DNA of 10,617 bases from Brevibacterium picturae (GTDB lineage Bacteria > Actinomycetota > Actinomycetes > Actinomycetales > Brevibacteriaceae). Position 1 is the first letter of the stretch, and each line of letters opens with the position of its first letter. The position numbers and the translations under genes are program-made. Below, in pieces: positions 1 to 6,287 of this stretch. The notes beneath the pieces are model-generated. The model searched no databases. It was given only the letters and a program-made list of their open reading frames with translations, and was not told the DNA's origin. The stretch lies in contig NZ_JAKDJU010000106.1 in NCBI RefSeq assembly GCF_030453725.1, forward strand, positions 1 to 10,617, read 5' to 3'.

Positions 1-1632
1 GACACACCAGTCTCTGACACCTCAGCGCCACCGACCGACGCGCCGCCGGCCGACGTAACGCCAGCCGACGCGCCACCGACCGACGCGACGTCGGCCGACG
101 TAGCGCCGCCGGCCGACGTTGCGCCTCTGAGCGACGACGCACTGCTGGGATCCCACAGTGCCGATGCCTACGCCGAGCTCATGCACGAGGTCGTCGACGC
201 GCTCACCGAACGCTTCAGGCGGGTCGACGCCCCCACCTCGGCGACCGACCGGGACAGCCTGGAGGCCGAAGTCGCAGGCTTCGACCTCGACGGCCACGGC
301 ATCGGAAACGTCGCGGCCCTGCGGGAGGCCGACGACCTCTACGCCCGCAATGCCGTCTGGTTCCACCACCCCAACTACGTCGCCCACCTCAACTGCCCCG
401 TCGCCGTCCCCGCCGTTGCCGCCGAGGCGATGCTCGCGGCCATCAACACCTCCGTCGACACCTACGACCAGTCCGAGGTCGCCACGCTCATGGAACGACG
501 CCTGGTCCAATGGGCCAGCCGCCACGTCGGCTTCGCAGCCGGCGACGGAATCTTCACCTCGGGTGGAACACAGTCGAACCTGCAGGCACTGTTCCTCGCC
601 CGGGAGAACGTCCTGCGCGCCCACGGCGACTCGACCCGCCGCGACTTCCTGTCCCGACTGCGGGTTCTCACGACCGATCAGACCCACTTCTCCGTCTCCC
701 GCGCCGCGTTCATCCTCGGACTCGACGCCGAGGCGGTCGTGACCGTTGACACCGATGCCACCGGTCGGATGGACGCCGAGGCGCTGGCCGAGCTTCTGCG
801 CGACATCGACGAAACCGGCGGGATCGTCATGGCCGTCGTCGCCACGGCCGGAACCACCGACCTCGGTGTCATCGATCCGCTGACCTCCATCGCCGACGTC
901 TGCGAGGCATCGAACGTGTGGATGCACGTCGACGCCGCATACGGCGGGGGACTGCTGTGGGCACCGCAGCGCAGGCACCTGCTCGCGGGAATCGGACGAG
1001 CCACCTCGGTGACGGTCGACTTCCATAAGACCTTCTTCCAGCCGGTGTCCTCGAGCGCACTGCTGGTGCGCGACGTCGCCCTGTTCGACCCGACGATTCA
1101 TCACAACGACTACCTCAACCCCGAAGCCGAGGCCCAGAGCGCCGAGGCCGAACCGAACCAGGTCGACAAGTCCCTGCAGACGACCCGCCGCTTCGACGCA
1201 CTGAAACTGTGGACGACGCTGCGCGCCCGCGGCTCGGACGAGATCGGGACCATGATCGACACCGTGTGCGACCTGGCCGCCGAGGTCCGCGAGGTCCTCG
1301 AGACTCAGCCGGACTTCGAGGTGCTCGGCGCCTCGGACCTCAGCACGGTCCTGTTCCGGTTCGTGCCCGCGACCGCACGCGGCCGAGAGACAGACAGCGC
1401 CACCGCCGACGAGTTGGTGCCGATGATCCGCCGCGTCCTCTTCCGCTCCGGACGCGCAGCTGTGGCCCGCACCACCATCGGCGGCACCCCCTGGCTCAAA
1501 CTCACCTTGCTCAATCCCGACACCACTGTCGCCGACATCACCGCCGTGCTCGACCTCGTCCGCGCCACCGGCCACGGCATCCTCGCCGGCAGGTATCTGG
1601 AGAGCGCAACGACGGAAGGAGGTGCCGCATGA
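1..1632 (+). CDS. desA: Siderophore-pathway PLP-dependent lysine decarboxylase (DesA-like), 5' partial
   Basis: Probably decarboxylates L-lysine to cadaverine, the first step of desferrioxamine-type siderophore synthesis, in the cytoplasm. The frame is open from base 1, so the gene starts upstream of the window. Group II PLP-decarboxylase marks, counting codons from base 1, are SGGTQSN near codon 187, HVDAAYGG with the pyridine-nitrogen Asp at codon 311, and the Schiff-base Lys at codon 343 in VDFHKTFFQP. The runs NYVAHLNCP and NQVDKSLQTTRRFDALKLW are strongly DesA-like. The Met at base 181 is unlikely to be the start: the preceding residues LLGSHSADAYAEL already resemble the DesA N-terminus as I remember it, and no good ribosome site precedes it. 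Ahead of the catalytic homology lies an odd Pro/Ala/Asp-rich repetitive segment (codons 1-45). The stop overlaps the next start (ATGA). A diaminobutyrate decarboxylase role is less likely given the neighbours. Confidence 0.9.
   Translation, partial: DTPVSDTSAPPTDAPPADVTPADAPPTDATSADVAPPADVAPLSDDALLGSHSADAYAELMHEVVDALTERFRRVDAPTSATDRDSLEAEVAGFDLDGHGIGNVAALREADDLYARNAVWFHHPNYVAHLNCPVAVPAVAAEAMLAAINTSVDTYDQSEVATLMERRLVQWASRHVGFAAGDGIFTSGGTQSNLQALFLARENVLRAHGDSTRRDFLSRLRVLTTDQTHFSVSRAAFILGLDAEAVVTVDTDATGRMDAEALAELLRDIDETGGIVMAVVATAGTTDLGVIDPLTSIADVCEASNVWMHVDAAYGGGLLWAPQRRHLLAGIGRATSVTVDFHKTFFQPVSSSALLVRDVALFDPTIHHNDYLNPEAEAQSAEAEPNQVDKSLQTTRRFDALKLWTTLRARGSDEIGTMIDTVCDLAAEVREVLETQPDFEVLGASDLSTVLFRFVPATARGRETDSATADELVPMIRRVLFRSGRAAVARTTIGGTPWLKLTLLNPDTTVADITAVLDLVRATGHGILAGRYLESATTEGGAA
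25..114 (+). repeat. Tandem 45-bp coding repeat (Pro/Ala/Asp-rich, two copies)
   Basis: Two adjacent 45-base units (25-69 and 70-114) share an identical first 18 bases (gcgccaccgaccgacgcg) and differ at about seven of the remaining positions by eye. In frame with the decarboxylase they encode APPTDAPPADVTPAD and APPTDATSADVAPPA, flanked by further similar residues. The array may continue upstream of the window. It encodes a low-complexity, probably disordered N-terminal extension. Confidence 0.8.
1616..1623 (+). promoter_or_regulatory. Ribosome binding site that fixes the desB start
   Basis: AAGGAGGT is a near-perfect Shine-Dalgarno match five bases before the ATG at 1629. It lies inside the last codons of the decarboxylase gene. 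It selects 1629 over in-frame upstream starts, which would run through the decarboxylase coding region in another frame. Confidence 0.85.
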
Positions 1633-3089
1633 GCGCGCCCGACACACAGATCCGCGATATCGTCGGCATCGGCATCGGGCCCTTCGGACTGGGCTTGGCC
1701 GCGCTGTCGGACCCACTGCCCGACGTCGACGCCGTCTTCCTCGACCAGCGCGAGGAGTTCCGCTGGCACCCGGGCATGATGATCGAGGGCGCGACGATCC
1801 AGGTGCCGTTCCTCGCCGACCTCGTGACAATGGCCGACCCCACCTCCCGCTTCTCGTTCCTGCAGTTCCTCAAGGACCGCGGCCGGCTCTACCCCTTCTA
1901 CATCCGCGAATCCTTCTCGCCCCTGCGCGCCGAATACGACGAGTACTGCCGCTGGGTCGCAGCACAGCTGGAGACGCTGCGCTGGAACCGCACCGTGACC
2001 TCGGTGACGAAGAACGACGACATCTACACGGTCACCGCCGAGGTGACCGATGGCTCCGGTCGAGCGCTGAGAACCGAGTCCTACCGCGCTCGCCACCTGG
2101 TCCTCGGCGTGGGTACCGAACCGGTCCTTCCAGATGCCCTGCAGGGCATGGACGCCGAGGGCGCTGGCCCGGTCATCCACACCTCGCAGTACCTCGATCA
2201 CAGGGACGAACTGCTTGCCAGCGGATCCATCACGATCGTCGGCAGCGGACAGTCGGCCGCCGAGATCTACCGGGACCTCATCGACGACACCGAGGCCAGG
2301 GGAGTCCGCCTCGACTGGGTGACCAGGTCGCCGCGGTTCTTCCCGATGGAGTATACGAAGCTGACCCTGGAGATGACGTCCCCGGAATACACGGACCACT
2401 TCCGTGCCCTGCCCGATGACCTGCGCGAGCAGCTCGGGCGCGAGCAGAGGACCCTGTACAAGGGCATCAGCGCAGACCTCGTCGACGACATCCACGACAC
2501 CCTCTACCGACTCAGCCGCGGCGGCAGGAAACTGCGCACCCATCTGCTGGCCGAATCGGAACTGCTGGCCGCCGAGCACGACGCAGAGTCCGGAGACTAC
2601 GTTCTGCGCTTCCGCCACACCACCTTGGACAGATGCTTCGAACGTCGCAGCGGAGCAGTGGTCTCCGCCACCGGCTACAAATCTCAAGTGCCGGACTTCC
2701 TCGCCCCGCTGGGCGACGAGATCCGCCTGGACGGCAGGGGCCGCCTCGACGTCAGCCGCCACTACACCATCAACGACGCAGGAACCGTCCACGTCCTCAA
2801 CGGCGAAGAGCACACACACGGAGTCACCGCCCCTGACCTGGGCTTCGGCCCCTGGCGGGCATCGGTCGTGCTCGCGCACGTGACCGGCCGCGAACCGTAT
2901 CCGATCGAGCGCTCGATCGCGTTCCAGACATTCGGCCTTCCCGAGGACGGAAACCTGGACAGTGAGGCTTCGGATTCCGAGATCCCGGATGCTGAGACCG
3001 CGGATGGCAAGCCGCTGAGCACCCCGGACGACTTCGACATGAACTTCGACTTCGCCGACACCGGCGACAGGGAGATGACACACGTATGA
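1629..3089 (+). CDS. desB: Cadaverine/lysine N-hydroxylase, FAD- and NADPH-dependent (DesB-like)
   Basis: A 486-residue flavin monooxygenase of the SidA/IucD/PvdA family, expected to N-hydroxylate cadaverine, the decarboxylase product, using FAD, NADPH and O2. The FAD dinucleotide motif GIGIGPFG is at residues 13-20. The segment WHPGMMIEGATIQVPFLADL is typical of this family's N-terminal region. The NADPH motif VGSGQSAAE is near residues 204-212, and the family's ATGY motif is at 347-350. The start at 1629 has an excellent Shine-Dalgarno, and the gene overlaps both neighbours by ATGA, so it sits in the middle of a coupled operon. The last 50 or so residues are a low-complexity acidic tail rich in Asp, Glu and Ser, beyond the catalytic core. 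Lysine itself as substrate (IucD type) is the alternative. The DesA-like and DesD-like neighbours favour cadaverine. Confidence 0.92.
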   Translation: MSAPDTQIRDIVGIGIGPFGLGLAALSDPLPDVDAVFLDQREEFRWHPGMMIEGATIQVPFLADLVTMADPTSRFSFLQFLKDRGRLYPFYIRESFSPLRAEYDEYCRWVAAQLETLRWNRTVTSVTKNDDIYTVTAEVTDGSGRALRTESYRARHLVLGVGTEPVLPDALQGMDAEGAGPVIHTSQYLDHRDELLASGSITIVGSGQSAAEIYRDLIDDTEARGVRLDWVTRSPRFFPMEYTKLTLEMTSPEYTDHFRALPDDLREQLGREQRTLYKGISADLVDDIHDTLYRLSRGGRKLRTHLLAESELLAAEHDAESGDYVLRFRHTTLDRCFERRSGAVVSATGYKSQVPDFLAPLGDEIRLDGRGRLDVSRHYTINDAGTVHVLNGEEHTHGVTAPDLGFGPWRASVVLAHVTGREPYPIERSIAFQTFGLPEDGNLDSEASDSEIPDAETADGKPLSTPDDFDMNFDFADTGDREMTHV

Positions 3090-5596
3090 CCACCGACCTC
3101 ACCAACGACGCCCCAACAACATCGGCACTCGACGCACCCAGAGTCGAGATCCGCGCGATGGACCCAGCGCGGGACACCCAGAATATCCATGTCTGGCTGA
3201 GCCACCCACGTGCGCACTATTGGCAGATGACCGAACTCGACGAGTCCGGAATCCGCGACTACCTCACCGGTGTCCACGATTCCGCCAAGGACAACGGATG
3301 GGTGGGCACTGTCGACGGCATCGACTGCTTCTACGTCGAAACCTATGCGCCCTCGACTCTGATCCCACACGACGTTGTCCCCACCGGCTCCGACGACATC
3401 GGAATGCACCTGCTCGTCGCACCGCCCGACGGCGACGGAGTGCGCGGACTCACGAACCGGATCATGGCCGAGGTCATCGACTTCTGCCTGCGCTCGAGCG
3501 AACAGGGTGGCCGAGGCGGACGCCGAGTCATCGTCGAACCCGATGTGAGGAACACGGCCATCCTCGAGAAGAACCGGGCCGCCGGCTTCAGCCCAGTGCG
3601 GGAGGCGACCATCATGATGGGCGAGGAGCGGAAACGGGCTCTGATCAGCATCTGCACTCACGAGGACTTCGAGTCCAGTGAGCTGATCGCACTCCTGGAC
3701 CGTGACGATCACGGACTCACTGACAGCGTCCGTACTTCAATGGGTGAGCCATTGTGCGATGACGAACGTCCGGCCTCAGTCGCAGCCACTCCGAGCACAT
3801 ACTCCCACCTCGATCGCGACACCTTCGCGGTGGCCCAGCGACACCTCGTGGCCAAGGCTCTGTCCGAATTCGCACACGAACGCCTCATCGCACCGGTCCG
3901 AGCCACCGGCCCGGACGCCGGTCCAGAGACTTGGGAGCTGCGGATCGAGGACTCCGATTCGTCGAAGGGCGAACCGGCCACCCGCTACACCTTCACCGCC
4001 CGAGTCCTGCAGCTCGAACACTGGGTGATCGACGAAGACAGCATCACCCGCTTCGTCGATGACGCGCAGACGCCACTCGACGCCCAAGAACTCATCGTCG
4101 AGCTCCAAGACGCGCTCGACATCCCAGAGGACCTGATGTCGACCTACCTCGAGGAACTCGCCTCGACCCTGGCCAGCAGCGCTTTCAAACTCGACGAGGC
4201 GGTCAAGGGTCAGCGCCCGGACTCCACCGACCTCCTGACTTCCGACTTCCAGACCACCGAGGCGGCCATGACAGAGGGCCACCCAGGGTTCATCGCGAAC
4301 AACGGGCGCATCGGATTCTCCCTGTCCGACTACCGCCGCTGGGCCCCGGAGACCGGCCGCACCACACGCATCGAATGGCTCGCGGCGACCCGCGAACACA
4401 GCCACCTCTCGCTCGGTGAAGGCTTCGATGAAGCGACACACCTCGACTGGGCACTCAGCCCGGTCGAACGTGAACTCTTCGACTCCAGAATCCGGGCAGC
4501 AGGGCGTGACCCCGAGGACTTCCATCTCCTCCCTGTCCACCCCTGGCAGGCCGACCACCGACTCGCGATCACCTTCGCCGCTGACATCGCCCGCGGTGAC
4601 CTGCTGCCCCTGGGGTTGGGCCTCGACGAGCTTCAGCCGCAGCAGTCCCTGCGCACGTTCTTCAACCAGTCCCGCACTGCCGCCCCCTATGTGAAGGTCG
4701 CGCTGGCGGTGCAGAATATGGGTTTCATCCGGGGCCTGTCCCCGAAGTACATGCGCGACACCCCAGCCATCAACGACTGGATCGCCGAGCTCATCGGCAC
4801 CGATCCTGTCTTCGGGCAGACAGGTTTCCAAGTCCTGCGGGAGCGCACCGCGCTGGGCTACACCGGCGACGTCTACCACCGCACCCAGGAGACGAACCCG
4901 CATCGGAAGATGCTCGCGGCGCTGTGGCGAGAGAACCCGCTGACCGTGCTCGAACCCGGGCAGAAGGTGATCACCATGGCGGCTCTGCTGCACCGCGATC
5001 ATCGGGGAGTCGCCTTCGCCAGTGAACTCATCCGCGCCTCAGGCCAGGCGCCCGAGGACTGGGTTCGGTCCTATCTGCGGGCGTACCTGCACCCACTCGT
5101 CCACGCTCTGTTGGCCCACGATCTCGTGTTCATGCCGCACGGGGAGAACCTCATCCTCATCCTCGATGAGAACATCGTGACCGGTGCATTCATGAAGGAC
5201 ATCGGCGAGGAGGTTGCCGTCCTCGGTCACCGCGAGCTGCCAGGCGATGTGGAGCGCATCCGGGCGCTGGTCCCGGGGGAGGAGAAGGCCCTGTCCGTGT
5301 TCACGGACATGTTCGACGGAGTGCTGCGCCACCTCGGCGGAATCCTCGACTCCGACGGCCTGCTGAGCTCGGAGAAGTTCTGGGCACTGGTCGCCGAGGT
5401 GCTCGACCGCTACGAGACCGAGCATCCAGACCTCGCTCGCGGGCTCGCCGGAGATGTGGACCTGCGCGCCGAACGCTTCGCCCACTCGTGCCTCAACCGA
5501 CTCCAGCTGCGCAACACGAAGCAGATGGTCGACATCGGCAACCAGGCCGAATCGCTGCTCTATGCCGGAACGATGAGAAACCCCGTGGCACGCTGA
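3086..5596 (+). CDS. desD: Fused N-acyltransferase (DesC-like) and NIS siderophore synthetase (DesD-like)
   Basis: An 836-residue bifunctional protein. Residues about 18-198 are a GNAT domain of the AlcB/IucB/RhbD type: HVW at 35-37, RAHYW at 42-46 and EPDVRNTAILEKNRAAGF from 151, a typical acyl-CoA-binding end. It should acylate N-hydroxycadaverine with succinyl- or acetyl-CoA. A roughly 40-residue linker (about 199-238) leads to an IucA/IucC-type synthetase from residue 239 to the end, with EGHPGFIANNGRIGF from 397, HPWQ at 485-488, a long conserved stretch through SPKYMRDTPAINDW, and MPHGEN at 683-688 in the C-terminal FhuF-like part. The closest remembered match is Streptomyces DesD, which adenylates carboxylates and joins units into desferrioxamines. 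The start overlaps the desB stop (ATGA), with AGGGAG about 11 bases upstream. Streptomyces has separate desC and desD genes. No frameshift or extra stop is seen at the junction. Confidence 0.93.
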   Translation: MTTDLTNDAPTTSALDAPRVEIRAMDPARDTQNIHVWLSHPRAHYWQMTELDESGIRDYLTGVHDSAKDNGWVGTVDGIDCFYVETYAPSTLIPHDVVPTGSDDIGMHLLVAPPDGDGVRGLTNRIMAEVIDFCLRSSEQGGRGGRRVIVEPDVRNTAILEKNRAAGFSPVREATIMMGEERKRALISICTHEDFESSELIALLDRDDHGLTDSVRTSMGEPLCDDERPASVAATPSTYSHLDRDTFAVAQRHLVAKALSEFAHERLIAPVRATGPDAGPETWELRIEDSDSSKGEPATRYTFTARVLQLEHWVIDEDSITRFVDDAQTPLDAQELIVELQDALDIPEDLMSTYLEELASTLASSAFKLDEAVKGQRPDSTDLLTSDFQTTEAAMTEGHPGFIANNGRIGFSLSDYRRWAPETGRTTRIEWLAATREHSHLSLGEGFDEATHLDWALSPVERELFDSRIRAAGRDPEDFHLLPVHPWQADHRLAITFAADIARGDLLPLGLGLDELQPQQSLRTFFNQSRTAAPYVKVALAVQNMGFIRGLSPKYMRDTPAINDWIAELIGTDPVFGQTGFQVLRERTALGYTGDVYHRTQETNPHRKMLAALWRENPLTVLEPGQKVITMAALLHRDHRGVAFASELIRASGQAPEDWVRSYLRAYLHPLVHALLAHDLVFMPHGENLILILDENIVTGAFMKDIGEEVAVLGHRELPGDVERIRALVPGEEKALSVFTDMFDGVLRHLGGILDSDGLLSSEKFWALVAEVLDRYETEHPDLARGLAGDVDLRAERFAHSCLNRLQLRNTKQMVDIGNQAESLLYAGTMRNPVAR

Positions 5597-5871
5597 TCCG
5601 AAAGCCACCATGTTCGCCGAGGTGGGCGCTGGGTCCCAGCCCCCACCTCGGCGAGCGGGAGATCGGGCATTTCGACCGATCCGCTGCATCAACGATGACC
5701 CCACGGCGAAGGCCGAATGTTCGGTGGTGTGCACCACGCCCCCTGTCCATTCGCGAAGGCAGGACTGACAGACGAAAACTTCGCCTTTGAGATCGGGTCA
5801 GGTCTCGCGTGGGCAGGCAACTTCGTGGTTCGATGACTGAGTGAAGGCATTCGGAAGGGAAGCAGAAGGCA
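5597..5871. other. Intergenic region between siderophore operon and small gene
   Basis: 275 bases without a convincing gene. It contains the terminator-like hairpin (5614-5654) and two abutting short dyads, CCGAA-tg-TTCGG at 5713-5724 and GTGGTG-tg-CACCAC at 5724-5737. The last 120 bases should hold the promoter of the small downstream gene, but I see no good -35/-10 pair. No DtxR/IdeR-type iron box could be recognised. Confidence 0.5.
5614..5654 (+). terminator. Strong GC-rich hairpin, probable terminator of the siderophore operon
   Basis: Perfect 13-base arms (TCGCCGAGGTGGG at 5614-5626 and CCCACCTCGGCGA at 5642-5654) can extend past one C/C mismatch by five more pairs (5628-5632 with 5636-5640), closing a GTC loop. 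It begins 18 bases after the desCD stop. There is no T-tract on either side, so a classical U-tail mechanism is not supported. Such hairpins are common after actinobacterial genes and may terminate, or protect the mRNA 3' end. Confidence 0.65.
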
Positions 5872-6108
5872 ATGAGTGATCTTCGGCAAGAAGAAGCAGC
5901 GTTGACCGGCAGAATCGAGATTCTCGAGGCGATCTGTCTCGCGTTGGATCGGCGCCGAGAAGTGCTTGGCCTTGACCTTCTGGGTGCACACGCAGTGCTC
6001 GATCTGCAATTGCAGCGACTGACTGCCTCGTCGCGAGATCGAACTTCTGCGGAACTGGCGGAGGCCAACGCTCGCCTACGCGAACTGCGGAACACTCCGA
6101 AGATGTGA
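5872..6108 (+). CDS. Small helical protein resembling the GyrA coiled-coil segment
   Basis: A 78-residue, charged, Leu/Ala-rich protein predicted to form two long helices (about 4-33 and 37-73) with no signal peptide or membrane segment. It resembles the coiled-coil region of DNA gyrase/topoisomerase IV subunit A: LRQ...IEILEAICLALD (4-26) recalls the GyrA helix that reads like LRKA...HILEALAVAL, and GAHAVLDLQLQRLT (38-51) recalls GyrA QAQAILDLRLQKLT, followed by a charged helix as in GyrA. The stretch between these two helices in GyrA is absent, and there is no catalytic Tyr domain or DNA-wrapping domain. The ATG is preceded by the purine-rich AGAAGG. Base composition is less GC-rich than the flanking genes. 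No operon partner is evident: hairpins or dyads lie on both sides. Function is unknown; a degraded remnant is the alternative. Confidence 0.6.
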   Translation: MSDLRQEEAALTGRIEILEAICLALDRRREVLGLDLLGAHAVLDLQLQRLTASSRDRTSAELAEANARLRELRNTPKM

Positions 6109-6156
6109 GCTCTGGAGGGCAGTCTCGCCGCTCTTCTTTGAGTGATCAGTGATTAT

Positions 6157-6177
6157 CCGGATCGAACGTCGATCCGG
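6157..6177. promoter_or_regulatory. Perfect 9-bp inverted repeat between the small gene and lacI
   Basis: Arms CCGGATCGA (6157-6165) and TCGATCCGG (6169-6177) are separated by ACG. It lies 48 bases past the small gene's stop and 110 bases before the repressor start. It may be a terminator hairpin without a U-tract or a binding site for a dimeric regulator. The sequence alone does not decide. Confidence 0.4.
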
Positions 6178-6275
6178 TCGTGCCTCCAACTGGGTCCACT
6201 CAGGCACCAACGGTTAGTATCAATCCAACGGTCGCCGATACGGGGCCGCGCAACGGTGCGAGGAATTCCCGACTC

Positions 6276-6280
6276 AAAGG
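6276..6280 (+). promoter_or_regulatory. Ribosome binding site that fixes the lacI-family gene start
   Basis: AAAGG lies seven bases before the ATG at 6288. It supports 6288 over the in-frame GTG at 6282, which would be only one base from it, and over the in-frame ATG at 6180, which would add 36 residues that do not look like a LacI N-terminus. Confidence 0.6.
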
Positions 6281-6287
6281 TGTGCTC

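Noticed and set aside
181..183. ATG as the start of the decarboxylase
   Set aside because: The frame is open upstream to base 1, DesA-like residues precede this Met, and there is no good Shine-Dalgarno.
1209..1628. Upstream in-frame extension of the hydroxylase from an ATG at 1209
   Set aside because: The extra residues are Arg/His-rich nonsense overlapping the decarboxylase, while 1629 has an excellent Shine-Dalgarno and begins right before the FAD-binding motif.
22..1830. Very long open frame on the - strand across the decarboxylase gene (about 600 codons)
   Set aside because: Its translation is Arg/Gly/Val-rich low complexity with no recognisable family, and it lies antisense to a clear conserved enzyme. 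Long antisense frames are expected in GC-rich coding DNA.
1305..3083. Second long - strand open frame across the hydroxylase gene
   Set aside because: Same reasoning: it mirrors the codon structure of desB and shows no domain or ribosome site.
3776..5002. Antisense open frame within the synthetase half of the fusion gene
   Set aside because: Shadow of a strongly conserved synthetase; no motif or plausible start.
5713..5724. LexA-like box
   Set aside because: CGAA and TTCG halves are separated by two bases rather than the spacing of the actinobacterial SOS box, and the halves do not match it fully.
5597..5871. Search for an iron-dependent (DtxR/IdeR) box
   Set aside because: No sequence resembling the TTAGGTTAGG-type palindrome is present. 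The siderophore operon promoter should lie upstream of the window.
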